NCBI RefSeq assembly: GCF_040947875.1
Contig: NZ_JBFRXN010000002.1
Span: 2,604,001 to 2,668,000 of the forward strand
Origin: Pseudomonas sp. MYb118
GTDB taxonomy: Bacteria > Pseudomonadota > Gammaproteobacteria > Pseudomonadales > Pseudomonadaceae
Direction: 5' to 3'
DNA: 64,000 nt
A program made the position numbers and the translations under genes. The notes below the pieces were generated by a model that saw only the letters and a program-made list of their open reading frames with translations, was not told the origin of the DNA and did no database searches. Of this stretch, positions 27,735 through 36,277 are shown piece by piece. The number at the start of each line of letters is the position of its first letter. The stretch's first letter is position 1.

Positions 27735-29114
27735 TTACAGAATGTTGAACGGGATGGTGGTCACGAGACGGAACTCGTTGATGCTGCCATCGGACTGGTT
27801 CTCACTGGCGCGGTGGGTAGTGTAGGTCGCGCGGATAGCGGTGGCCTTGAGCGGGCCGCTTTGTACGGCGTAGGAAGCACCGATGCCGTATTCGTAATGG
27901 TGTTCGCCGTCCATTGCCTTCACGTCGCTGTAGCCGGTGCTGTTGTAGTGGGTACCGTCGATACCCCAGCCACGAGCCTGGTAGATGTTGAACTTCAGGC
28001 CCGGTACGCCGTACTCAGCCATGTTCAGGCCGTAGGCGATCTGGAACGACTTCTCGTTCGGGCCGTTGAAGTCCGACAGCAGGGAGTTGGCCAGGTAGAT
28101 GCCGTTGGTTTCGTGCAGGTAGTCGAAGTACTCGTTACCGTTCACTTGCTGGTACGAGAACGTCAGGCTGTGGGCCTGGTGGGTCAGGCCGAACGACAGC
28201 GAGTAGGTGTCGTTGTCGATTTCGCCCAGCAGCTTTTTGCCTTCGTCCACGGTCTTGTAGTAGTTCAGGCCGGTGGTCAGGCTCAGCACCTGGCTATCAC
28301 CCAGCACGTGGCTGGCGCCGAAGTAGTACTGGTTCCAGAAGTCTTCGGCCTGGGTCGCCCAGAGGCTGGTGGTCAGGCTTTCCAGCGGGTTGTAGGAAAT
28401 GCCGCCGGTATAGATGTGATCGGCCTCGACGCTGCGGTCGCCGTATTCGGAGCGGAAGCCTTGCAGGCTCTGTTCCATACGTGGCGACACGCGGTCAAAG
28501 GTCGCGAGATCGAAGGTCAGGTTTTCCAGCTCGCCGATTTTCAGGCTTGCACCCTGGAAGCTCGACGGCAGCGCACGGTTGCCGATGGTGTCGACTTGCG
28601 GGCTGCTGTAGCTCTGGCGACCGACGGTCAGGGTGCTGTTGGAAATGCGCGCCTTGACGTTGGCCAGGCCCAGTTTGCTCCACTGATCCACGGCGTCGCC
28701 GTTGGAGTGGGCGAGGGTACGGTTGGAGCCACCCTTGATGTCTTCACGGCTGCGATCCAGCGCGATGGCGTTGTATGCCGCCACTTCGGTGCTGAAACCT
28801 ACGGTGCCCTGGGTGAAACCCGAGGTGTAGTTGAGGATGGTGCCCTGTACCCAGTTGATACGGCGCGAACCTTCCAGCGTTTCACCGTGGCGTTCGTATT
28901 TGTAGACGCCGCCGCGCTGCTTGTCTTCGTTGGAGTACCAGTTGCGGGTGGTGCCGCTCAGGGACTGGCCGTCGATGAAGCCGGTGGCTTCGCTCTGTGC
29001 ACTTTTTTCTTTCACGCTGACCGGGGCAACTGCCTGGCTTTGCGATTCCGCATAAGCCGTGGCGGTGATGCTGCTGATGGCGAGGGCCAGTATCGCGGTG
29101 CTGCTCAGTTTCAT
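27735..29114 (-). CDS. opdP: OprD-family outer-membrane porin, OpdP-like
   Basis: A 459-residue porin. Residues 1-22 are a signal peptide (STAILALAISSITATAYA). The mature protein opens with the OprD-family GFIDGQSLSGTTRNWYSNED and RINWVQGTILNYTSGFTQG, followed by alternating amphipathic strands and a terminal VTTIPFNIL. OprD-type channels favour substrates with a carboxyl group and often a basic group. Lying between dipeptide-binding genes, it matches OpdP (PA4501), the glycine-glutamate dipeptide channel of P. aeruginosa. It should let small peptides enter the periplasm for DppA. Confidence 0.92.
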   Translation of the reverse strand: MKLSSTAILALAISSITATAYAESQSQAVAPVSVKEKSAQSEATGFIDGQSLSGTTRNWYSNEDKQRGGVYKYERHGETLEGSRRINWVQGTILNYTSGFTQGTVGFSTEVAAYNAIALDRSREDIKGGSNRTLAHSNGDAVDQWSKLGLANVKARISNSTLTVGRQSYSSPQVDTIGNRALPSSFQGASLKIGELENLTFDLATFDRVSPRMEQSLQGFRSEYGDRSVEADHIYTGGISYNPLESLTTSLWATQAEDFWNQYYFGASHVLGDSQVLSLTTGLNYYKTVDEGKKLLGEIDNDTYSLSFGLTHQAHSLTFSYQQVNGNEYFDYLHETNGIYLANSLLSDFNGPNEKSFQIAYGLNMAEYGVPGLKFNIYQARGWGIDGTHYNSTGYSDVKAMDGEHHYEYGIGASYAVQSGPLKATAIRATYTTHRASENQSDGSINEFRLVTTIPFNIL

Positions 29115-29289
29115 GGGTGAAGCTCCTTAACTTTCTTTTTTTATGCCGGCTTTTTGTGGTGGTCCGGCTACTTTGGTTGGAACTCATTCACGCAAAGCAA
29201 ACGTTTGCCAAATGCCAAATCGGCGATTTACGGCAATACGCCTGCGTGAGGGCGCACTGCGCCCCCAAGCGATTAGCTACACGGTTTGG

Positions 29290-30891
29290 TTATTTATCGA
29301 TGCTGACACCCGAGAACACGTTGCGGCCGAACGGGCTTACCTTGAAGCCTTCGACTTTGGCGCTCAACGGCTGGTTGACCGTCGAATGGGCGATAGGCGT
29401 GATCGGCACCTGCTGCTTGAGCAGTTGCTGCGCCTGCTTGTAGAGCTCGGTGCGCTGGTCGCGATCGGTGACGATCTTGGCCTGCTTGATCAGCTTGTCG
29501 TAAGCCGGATCACACCATTGGGAATAGTTGTTGCCGCCGATGGCATCGCAGCTGTACAGCGTGCCCATCCAGTTGTCCGGGTCCCCATTGTCGCCGGTCC
29601 AGCCGATCAGGCTGATGTCGTGCTCGCCATTCTTGGTGCGCTTGATGTACTCGCCCCACTCGTAGCTGACGATTTTGACCTTGAGGCCGATCTTCGCCCA
29701 GTCGGCCTGGAGCATCTCGGCCATCAACTTGGCGTTGGGGTTGTACGGGCGCTGGACCGGCATCGCCCACAGGGTGATCTCGGTGCCTTCCTTGACGCCG
29801 GCCGCCTTGAGCAGCTCCTTGGCTTTCTCCGGGTTGTAGGCGGCGTCCTTGATGGTTTCGTCATAGGACCACTGGGTCGGCGGCATGGCGTTGACCGCCA
29901 GTTGCCCGGCGCCCTGGTACACGGCGTTGAGAATGCCTTGCTTGTTAACCGCCATGTCCAGCGCCTGGCGCACTTCGAGCTGGTCGAAGGGTTTGTGGCG
30001 CACGTTGTAGGAGATGTAGCCGAGGTTGAAACCAGGCTTCTCGAGGAGCGTGAGTTTCGGGTCGTTCTTCAGCGCATCGACATCGGCCGGGCGCGGGTGC
30101 AGGGTGACCTGGCACTCGTTGGCCTTGAGCTTCTGCACACGTACCGAGGCGTCGGTGTTGATGGCGAAAATCAGGTTGTCGAGTTTGACCCGGCTCGGGT
30201 CCCAGTACTGCTTGTTGCCGGTGTAACGGATGTTGGAGTCTTTCTGGTAGCTCTTGAATACGAACGGCCCGGTGCCGATCGGCTTCTGGTTGATGTCGCT
30301 GGGTTTGCCGGCGGCCAGCAACTGGTCGGCGTATTCGGCGGACAGGATGGCGGCGAAGCTCATGGCGATGTTCTGGATGAACGCGGCGTCCACGCTGTTG
30401 AGCGTCATGACCACGGTCATTGGCCCGGTCTTTTCGACCTTGGCGATGTTCTTGTTCAGGCTCATCCCGTTGAAATACGGGAATTCGGTCGGGTAAGCCT
30501 TACGGAAAGGTTGTTGCGGATCGAGCATGCGGTTGAAGGTGAACAGCACGTCATCGGCATTGAAGTCACGGGTTGGCGTGAAGTACTTGGTGGTGTGAAA
30601 TTTCACCCCTTCGCGTAGGTGGAAGGTGTAGGTCAGGCCGTCTTCGGAAATATCCCAGCTCTTCGCCAGCCCCGGTACCACATTGGTGGCGCCTTTTTCG
30701 AACTCTACCAGGCGGTTGTACAACGGCTCGGCGGCATCGTTATCGGTGGCGGTGGTGTACTGCGCGGTGTCGAAACCCGCCGGGCTGCCTTCGGAGCAGA
30801 ACACCAGGCTGTTGTTGGCGGCCTGGCTGATGGAAGTGGCGGCCAACAGGCCGGTGCCCAGCAATGCGGATAAAACCAAGGTATGGCGCAT
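29290..30891 (-). CDS. Peptide ABC transporter substrate-binding protein (DppA paralogue)
   Basis: A 533-residue SBP_bac_5 protein with a signal peptide ending in SQA (about 1-24), mature start ANNSLVFCSEGSPAGFDTAQ. AGGGAG precedes the ATG. It shares long near-identical stretches with the binding protein at 31199 (AMPPTQWSYD, WAMPVQRPYNPNAKLMAEML, YEWGEYIKR), so the two are tandem duplicates. Position next to opdP corresponds to PA4500 (dppA3) in PAO1. It may share the DppBCDF membrane complex, since no other permease is nearby. Individual peptide specificity cannot be inferred. Confidence 0.92.
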   Translation of the reverse strand: MRHTLVLSALLGTGLLAATSISQAANNSLVFCSEGSPAGFDTAQYTTATDNDAAEPLYNRLVEFEKGATNVVPGLAKSWDISEDGLTYTFHLREGVKFHTTKYFTPTRDFNADDVLFTFNRMLDPQQPFRKAYPTEFPYFNGMSLNKNIAKVEKTGPMTVVMTLNSVDAAFIQNIAMSFAAILSAEYADQLLAAGKPSDINQKPIGTGPFVFKSYQKDSNIRYTGNKQYWDPSRVKLDNLIFAINTDASVRVQKLKANECQVTLHPRPADVDALKNDPKLTLLEKPGFNLGYISYNVRHKPFDQLEVRQALDMAVNKQGILNAVYQGAGQLAVNAMPPTQWSYDETIKDAAYNPEKAKELLKAAGVKEGTEITLWAMPVQRPYNPNAKLMAEMLQADWAKIGLKVKIVSYEWGEYIKRTKNGEHDISLIGWTGDNGDPDNWMGTLYSCDAIGGNNYSQWCDPAYDKLIKQAKIVTDRDQRTELYKQAQQLLKQQVPITPIAHSTVNQPLSAKVEGFKVSPFGRNVFSGVSIDK

Positions 30892-31155
30892 GACGCTCCC
30901 TCTTTCTCTTTCGCTAAGTGTCCAACGAGCCGCAGACCCATCCGGGGGCTGGCAGCTTCTTTGAGTTCAAACCATGACGAGCAGCAACCGGCCGATAGCC
31001 CGCACATACACTATTCAGATGCCGACGGTAAGAGCCGAAGGCTTGAGAGTAAATGCGTAAAGTCCTAAAGACTTGTAGGAAAGGTCAACGCACCCGGCGC
31101 CGCTGCCGTAATACTCAGCGGAAGGGGATGTAGGTGATTTCCCACGTTATCGGCA
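30892..31155. other. Gap between tandem binding-protein genes
   Basis: This gap and the terminator that closes it (to 31198) separate two minus-strand genes. No gene is supported. In PAO1, from memory, a dipeptidase gene and the regulator psdR lie nearby; neither is here. Confidence 0.6.
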
Positions 31156-31193
31156 AATAAAACGGCGGCGACGTCTGTAACGTCGCCGCCGTT
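31156..31193 (-). terminator. Strong intrinsic terminator
   Basis: A perfect 14-base GC-rich stem (31161-31174 with 31180-31193) followed on the minus strand by TTTTATTTG, five bases after the stop of the binding-protein gene at 31199. Confidence 0.9.
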
Positions 31194-31198
31194 CAGGC

Positions 31199-32824
31199 TT
31201 ACTTGCTGACGCTGACGCCGTAGAAGGAGTTCAAGCCGAATGGGCTGATCTTGAAGTCCTGCACGTTGGCGCGCATGGGTTGGAACACCGTCGAGTGAGC
31301 GATAGGTGTCATTGGAACAGCGTCCTTGAGGACGTGTTGTGCCTGCTTGTACAGCTCGGTGCGCTTGGCCTGGTCCGAAGTACGCTTGGCTTGCTTGACG
31401 ATGTCGTCAAACTTCTTGTCGCACCACTTGGAGAAGTTGTTGCCTTCCAGCGAGTCGCAACCGAACAGCACGTTCAGCCAGTTGTCCGGGTCACCGTTGT
31501 CACCGCTCCAGCCGATCAGCATCGCGCCGTTCTCACCACCTTTGGAGCGCTTGATGTACTCGCCCCACTCGTAGCTCTGGATCTTGACCTTCAGGCCGAT
31601 CTTGGCCCAGTCGGACTGCAGCATTTCTGCCATCAGCTTGGCGTTCGGGTTGTACGGACGCTGTACCGGCATGGCCCACAGGACGATCTCGGTACCTTCC
31701 TTGACGCCAGCTTCCTTGAGCAGCTCCTTGGCTTTCTCAGGGTCGTACTTGGCATCCTTGATGGTGGTGTCGTAGGACCACTGGGTCGGTGGCATGGCGT
31801 TGACCGCCAGTTGGCCTGCGCCCTGGTACACGGAGTCGATGATCTGCTGCTTGTTCACCGCCATGTCCATGGCCTGGCGAACCTTGAGCTGCGACATCGG
31901 GTTCGGCTTGTCGTCGCCCTTGATCTTGTCCATCACGTTATAGGCGATGTAGCCAAGGTTGAAGCCAGCCTGTTCAGGCATCTTCAGGTCCTTGTCTTCC
32001 TTGAGCGCCTTCAGGTCGGCCGGACGTGGGAACAGAGTGACCTGGCACTCGTTCTTTTTCAGCTTCTGGATACGCACCGACGGGTCGGTGGTGATGGCGA
32101 AGATCAGGTTGTCGATCTTCACGTCTTCAGGCTTCCAGTAGTCCTTGTTCCCGGTGTAGCGGATGTTGGAGTCTTTCTGGTAGCTCTTGAACACGAATGG
32201 ACCAGTGCCGACCGGCTTCTGGTTGATGTCGGCAGCCTTGCCGTCCTTGAGCAGCTGGGCAGCGTACTCGGCGGACTGTACCGAAGCGAAGCTCATGGCC
32301 ATGTTCTGGATGAACGCGGCGTCCACGTCTTTGAGGGTGAACTTGACGGTGTGGTCGTCGACTTTCTCGATCTTGGTGATGTTGGTGTCCATCCCCATGT
32401 CGGTGAAGTACGGGAATTCGGTCGGGTACGCCTTACGGAACGGGTCATCCTTGTTAATCATGCGATTGAAGGTGAACAGCACGTCGTCGGCGTTGAATTC
32501 GCGAGTCGGCTTGAAGTACGGGGTGGTGTGGAACTTGACGCCTTCACGCAGGTGGAAGGTGTAGGTCAGGCCGTCATCGGAAACGTCCCAGCTGGTTGCC
32601 AGACCAGGAATAACGGCGGTGCCACCGCGCTCGAACTGAGTCAGGCGGTTGAACATGGTTTCAGCCGAGGCGTCGAAGTCGGTTCCGGTGGTGTATTGAC
32701 CTGGATCGAAACCGGCCGGGCTCCCTTCGGAGCAGAACACCAGGTTAGTCGCAGCTTGAGCGAACGGTGCGCTAGCCAACAGACTGGCGCCGACTAAAAA
32801 CGGAATGACCGCGTGTTTGAGCAT
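31199..32824 (-). CDS. Peptide ABC transporter substrate-binding protein (DppA paralogue)
   Basis: A 541-residue SBP_bac_5 protein. The ATG at 32824 is chosen because GAGG is six bases upstream and it opens directly on a signal peptide (KHAVIPFLVGASLLASAPFA, cut after AQA); the longer frame from 32953 has no such features. The mature start ATNLVFCSEGSPAGFDPGQY and landmarks such as GWSGDNGDPDNWLNVLFGCD match dipeptide-binding proteins. It has its own strong terminator, so it is a separate transcript from the paralogue downstream. The PAO1 counterpart is probably PA4496 (dppA1). It likely feeds DppBCDF. Confidence 0.92.
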   Translation of the reverse strand: MLKHAVIPFLVGASLLASAPFAQAATNLVFCSEGSPAGFDPGQYTTGTDFDASAETMFNRLTQFERGGTAVIPGLATSWDVSDDGLTYTFHLREGVKFHTTPYFKPTREFNADDVLFTFNRMINKDDPFRKAYPTEFPYFTDMGMDTNITKIEKVDDHTVKFTLKDVDAAFIQNMAMSFASVQSAEYAAQLLKDGKAADINQKPVGTGPFVFKSYQKDSNIRYTGNKDYWKPEDVKIDNLIFAITTDPSVRIQKLKKNECQVTLFPRPADLKALKEDKDLKMPEQAGFNLGYIAYNVMDKIKGDDKPNPMSQLKVRQAMDMAVNKQQIIDSVYQGAGQLAVNAMPPTQWSYDTTIKDAKYDPEKAKELLKEAGVKEGTEIVLWAMPVQRPYNPNAKLMAEMLQSDWAKIGLKVKIQSYEWGEYIKRSKGGENGAMLIGWSGDNGDPDNWLNVLFGCDSLEGNNFSKWCDKKFDDIVKQAKRTSDQAKRTELYKQAQHVLKDAVPMTPIAHSTVFQPMRANVQDFKISPFGLNSFYGVSVSK

Positions 32825-33205
32825 GGTGGCCTCATGATTTGTTGTCATTTTTTGAATTTGAGGACGACCTTGTGAGTCGTGCCTGCGGATACTTATGCAG
32901 GGGCTATACCCAATGCAAGTTCCGAAGAGTCTACAGGCATTAAACGGTGGCACGAACGTACCTTAATGTCGCATTTGTATAATTTCGATGCATTTTAACG
33001 TTTGCGAGGCGTTTTCAGAGGCTATGTCGTGCACTGTTTTGGTGCTCTGAAAGCGTGCGGTTGCCCACGATCGGGGCATGGGTGTTACCTATTTAGACCC
33101 CATCCTGTGCGGTTGAATAGGAGTGATTCTTGTTGCACTGAATTAGCACTTCGGCTGCGGGTTGTACCAAGCGCAACTGATGTCGTTTTTGGAGGTTTGA
33201 CCCAC
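32825..33205. other. Upstream region of the binding-protein gene
   Basis: A 380-base region between the diverging-from-terminator end at 33206 and the gene starting at 32824. It is AT-rich near 32980-33000. A 74-codon plus-strand frame at 33002-33226 lacks an RBS and family features and is not called. No repeat seen. Confidence 0.5.
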
Positions 33206-33237
33206 AAAAAAAGGCGATCACCCTGATCGCCTTTTTT
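33206..33237. terminator. Bidirectional intrinsic terminator
   Basis: AAAAAAGGCGATCA and TGATCGCCTTTTTT with loop CCC; T-runs on both strands. It lies 13 bases beyond the stop of the SIMPL-domain gene (33251-33967, minus strand). Confidence 0.9.
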
Positions 33238-33250
33238 GCGGATTACCGAC

Positions 33251-33967
33251 TCAGGGCATCAATACTTCGATCGAGCCGTCGGCGGTCATGCTGACCTGGC
33301 TGGTACCGGCCTCGACTTCCGGAGTCACTGGCGCGCCATCCATGCTGGCGGCTTTCATCATCATCGGCGCGCGCATGTAGGGTTGCGGGTAGCCGTTGCT
33401 GTTGAGGTTCATGTTGACGATTTTGTAACCCTTGCCACCCAGGGCCTCGGTGGCCAGTTGGGCGCGAGCCTTGAAGGCCGACACGGCTTCCTTGAGCAGT
33501 GCGTCTTCGCTGGTCTTGCGGGTTGGCGTGGCGATGGCGAAGTCCATGCCGCCCATCTTCAGGTCGGTCAGCAGCTCACCGGTCAGCTTGGACAGCGCGG
33601 CGAAGTCGGTGCTCTCCAGGCGCAGTTCGGCGCGTTCACGCCAGCCAGTGATCTTCTGGCCCTTGGCGTCGTAGATCGGATAGCTGTTGCGGCTGCCCTG
33701 GCGCAGGGTGATGTCCTTGACCTGCTTGGCCTGGGCCAGCGCCTTGTTCATGGTGGTGCTGACGGTGGCGGCGAGTTTGGCCGGGTCGGTGTTTTGTTCT
33801 TCGGTGTAGAGGGTCACGATCATCAGGTCGCGAGCCACTTCCTGGCTGACTTCGGCGCGCAGGGAGATCTGGTTGTAGTGAAGTTCGTCGGCCGCCATGG
33901 CCGGGAGGCTGGCGACGGTGCCAGCGCTGAGGGCGAGAAGGGCGACGCTGCGGCGCAATGTGTACAT
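33251..33967 (-). CDS. SIMPL-domain (DUF541) periplasmic protein
   Basis: A 238-residue protein with a signal peptide (about 1-22, ALLALSAGTVASLPAMA, cut after AMA). The mature part matches the SIMPL/DUF541 family: LHYNQISLRAEVSQEVARDL, TVSTTMNKALAQAKQVKDI, KGQKITGWRERAELRLESTD and a C-terminal AGTSQVSMTADGSIEVLMP. The family includes E. coli YggE, linked to oxidative stress tolerance, but the molecular role is unknown. AAGGAG precedes the ATG at 33967. The gene is divergent from roxS, with a REP cluster between them, and corresponds from memory to PA4495. The pairing with a redox sensor is suggestive only. Confidence 0.88.
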   Translation of the reverse strand: MYTLRRSVALLALSAGTVASLPAMAADELHYNQISLRAEVSQEVARDLMIVTLYTEEQNTDPAKLAATVSTTMNKALAQAKQVKDITLRQGSRNSYPIYDAKGQKITGWRERAELRLESTDFAALSKLTGELLTDLKMGGMDFAIATPTRKTSEDALLKEAVSAFKARAQLATEALGGKGYKIVNMNLNSNGYPQPYMRAPMMMKAASMDGAPVTPEVEAGTSQVSMTADGSIEVLMP

Positions 33968-34090
33968 GAAAGCTCCTTGGATGATGCGCAGGGTTTGAGT
34001 CTGGTCCTGCGTGAAACCATCAGACTCTAGCTTTTGTAATCCGGTTCGCCCAGTTACAACTTCTATACAGATAGATGGCACCGGCTGCCT

Positions 34091-34243
34091 GATGCCCTGC
34101 GGTGTCTGGTCCACCATCGCGAGCAAGCTCGCTCCTACAGGTCGTCGCATTCCAATGTGGGAGCGAGCCTGCTCGCGATGGTCGTCAACGGATACCCCGC
34201 GGTGTCTGGTCCACCATCGCGAGCAAGCTCGCTCCTACAGGGG
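34091..34243. repeat. Three-REP cluster with a 51-base direct repeat
   Basis: REP cores at about 34114-34141, 34155-34181 and 34214-34241. The outer two, with their GCGGTGTCTGGTCCACC flank, form a 51-base direct repeat (34091-34141 and 34191-34241) differing at two positions and exactly 100 bases apart. This suggests local duplication around a REPIN. Confidence 0.85.
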
Positions 34244-34364
34244 CGGGGCTTATAGACGCCACCAGAAATCCTGCCATGTGGCCGTTTGCCGCACTTTTGC
34301 CTGTCAGCCCCCGCGGTTGGTTATACTCCGTGCGATTCGCCTGGAGCGCTCATCAGGAGAGCTC

Positions 34365-35627
34365 ATGCTCGCCCCTTTTCAAATCACCTCCGCGACTCGT
34401 CAGAACCTCTGGCGGTTGACCTTCATCCGCATCCTGGTGCTGGTTGCCCAAGCCGGTTCCGTGGGCCTGGCCTACTGGCTCGAGTTGTTGCCGCTGCCCT
34501 GGTTCCAACTGGCCGCGACCCTCGGTTGCTCGATGCTGTTGTGTGCGTTCACGGCGATTCGCCTGCGCACCACCTGGCCGGTCACCGAGCTCGAATACGC
34601 CGTGCAACTGGCGTGCGACCTGTTTATCCACAGCGCCTTGCTGTATTTCTCCGGCGGTTCGACCAACCCGTTCGTGTCCTATTACCTGGTGCCGCTGACC
34701 ATCGCCGCGGTCACGCTGCCCTGGCGTTACTCGCTGATCCTGTCGGGTATCGCGCTGGCGATGTACACCCTGCTGCTGGCGCGTTTCTATCCATTGCAGA
34801 CGTTCCCGATTGCCCGGGAAAACCTGCAGGTCTATGGCATGTGGCTGAGCTTCGCCCTGGCGGCGGCGGTGATCACGTTCTTCGCCGCGCGGATGGCCGA
34901 AGAGCTGCGTCGTCAGGAAGAATTGCGGGCTATCCGCCGCGAAGAAGGTCTGCGCGACCAGCAACTGCTGGCTGTGGCGACCCAGGCCGCCGGTGCCGCT
35001 CACGAACTGGGTACGCCGCTGGCGACCATGAGCGTGCTGCTCAAGGAAATGCGTCGCGACCATCATGACCCGATGTTGCAGGAGGACCTGAGTGTGCTGC
35101 AGGACCAGGTCATGCTGTGCAAGCAGACCTTGCAGCAGCTGGTACGCGCCGCCGAGGCCAATCGCCGGATGGCGGTGGAGATGCAGTACGTCACCGACTG
35201 GCTGGATGAGGCGCTGAACCGCTGGCACCTGATGCGTCCCGAGGCCAGCTATCGCTTCCAGCGTCTGGGCCAGGGCCTGGTGCCGCGTGTCGCACCACCA
35301 CCGGACTTGACCCAGGCCTTGCTGAATCTGCTCAACAACGCCGCCGATGCCTGCCCTGATGGCTTGCAGGTGACGCTGGACTGGAACGACGAAGACCTGA
35401 CCATCAGCATTCGCGACCACGGTGCGGGTGTGCCGTTGGCCATTGCCGAGCAGATCGGTAAACCATTTTTTACCACCAAGGGCAAAGGTTTCGGCCTGGG
35501 CCTGTTTTTGAGCAAGGCCAGCGTGACACGCGCCGGCGGCTCGGTGAAACTCTACAGTCATGAGGAAGGCGGCACACTCACCGAGTTGCGCCTGCCCCGT
35601 GTTGCCCGAGGAGAAGAGCATGAGTGA
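34365..35627 (+). CDS. roxS: Redox sensor histidine kinase RoxS (RegB/PrrB family)
   Basis: A 420-residue inner-membrane kinase. Six hydrophobic helices occupy about 20-175, with the quinone-binding type loop GGSTNPF at 97-103. The H-box has H213 in GAAHELGTPLATMS. A conserved cysteine, C252 in QVMLCKQTLQQL, is where RegB has its redox-active cysteine. The ATP-binding N- and G-boxes follow (LLNLLNNAADACPDG, TTKGKGFGLGLFLSKAS). In P. aeruginosa and P. putida RoxS/RoxR responds to respiratory redox state and controls the cyanide-insensitive oxidase. The start at 34365 follows AGGAG. It overlaps roxR by eight bases. Confidence 0.95.
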   Translation: MLAPFQITSATRQNLWRLTFIRILVLVAQAGSVGLAYWLELLPLPWFQLAATLGCSMLLCAFTAIRLRTTWPVTELEYAVQLACDLFIHSALLYFSGGSTNPFVSYYLVPLTIAAVTLPWRYSLILSGIALAMYTLLLARFYPLQTFPIARENLQVYGMWLSFALAAAVITFFAARMAEELRRQEELRAIRREEGLRDQQLLAVATQAAGAAHELGTPLATMSVLLKEMRRDHHDPMLQEDLSVLQDQVMLCKQTLQQLVRAAEANRRMAVEMQYVTDWLDEALNRWHLMRPEASYRFQRLGQGLVPRVAPPPDLTQALLNLLNNAADACPDGLQVTLDWNDEDLTISIRDHGAGVPLAIAEQIGKPFFTTKGKGFGLGLFLSKASVTRAGGSVKLYSHEEGGTLTELRLPRVARGEEHE

Positions 35628-36180
35628 CGAGATCCAAGTCGAAGGCGAAGAACTGCCGCATTTGTTGCTGGTAGATGACGACGCCACGTTCACCCGCGTG
35701 ATGGCCCGCGCCATGGCTCGCCGTGGTTTTCGCGTCACCACCGCCGGTTCCGCCGAGGAAGGCCTGACCATCGCCCAGTCCGACCTGCCGGACTACGCCG
35801 CGCTGGACCTGAAAATGGATGGCGATTCGGGCCTGGTGCTGTTGCCCAAACTGCTCGAACTCGACCCGGAAATGCGCGTGGTGATCCTCACCGGTTACTC
35901 GAGCATCGCCACCGCCGTCGAGGCGATCAAGCGCGGTGCCTGCAACTACCTGTGCAAACCGGCCGATGCCGACGACGTGCTGGCAGCGTTGCTGTCCGAA
36001 CACGCCGACCTCGACTCCCTGGTGCCGGAAAACCCGATGTCGGTGGACCGCCTGCAATGGGAGCACATCCAGCGCGTGCTGACCGAGCACGAAGGCAACA
36101 TCTCCGCCACTGCCCGAGCCCTGGGCATGCACCGCCGCACCTTGCAGCGCAAATTGCAGAAACGCCCGGTTCGTCGCTGA
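35620..36180 (+). CDS. roxR: Redox response regulator RoxR (RegA/PrrA family)
   Basis: A 186-residue regulator. The receiver domain (about 14-125) has acidic residues in LLLVDDDATF, phospho-acceptor D63 in ALDLKMDGDSG, and K109 in the NYLCKPAD region. A short linker leads to a Fis-type helix-turn-helix at the C-terminus (GNISATARALGMHRRTLQRK). The size and layout are typical of RegA. The ATG lies inside the end of roxS, after GAGGAG, so the pair is co-translated. Its targets, by family, are terminal oxidases and other redox-linked genes. Confidence 0.95.
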   Translation: MSDEIQVEGEELPHLLLVDDDATFTRVMARAMARRGFRVTTAGSAEEGLTIAQSDLPDYAALDLKMDGDSGLVLLPKLLELDPEMRVVILTGYSSIATAVEAIKRGACNYLCKPADADDVLAALLSEHADLDSLVPENPMSVDRLQWEHIQRVLTEHEGNISATARALGMHRRTLQRKLQKRPVRR

Positions 36181-36220
36181 ACCTGCGCTGAACGAAGCAT
36201 TGTCACACCTCGCGACAAAT

Positions 36221-36256
36221 CGAACCGATCATCTATGATCGGTTCGTGCGTGTTCT
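36221..36256 (+). terminator. Probable terminator of roxR
   Basis: A 12-base perfect stem (36221-36232 with 36235-36246) with a two-base loop, followed after a few bases by a TTCTTTTTTC tract ending just before the next gene. Confidence 0.6.
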
Positions 36257-36277
36257 TTTTTCTATCGAGCCTTTTCC

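Noticed and set aside
29249..29263. GGGCGC/GCGCCC palindrome between opdP and the next binding-protein gene
   Set aside because: Short stem with no T-run; too weak to call a terminator.
33002..33226. 74-codon plus-strand frame upstream of the binding-protein gene
   Set aside because: TTG start, no RBS, no domain, and it runs into the bidirectional terminator at 33206.
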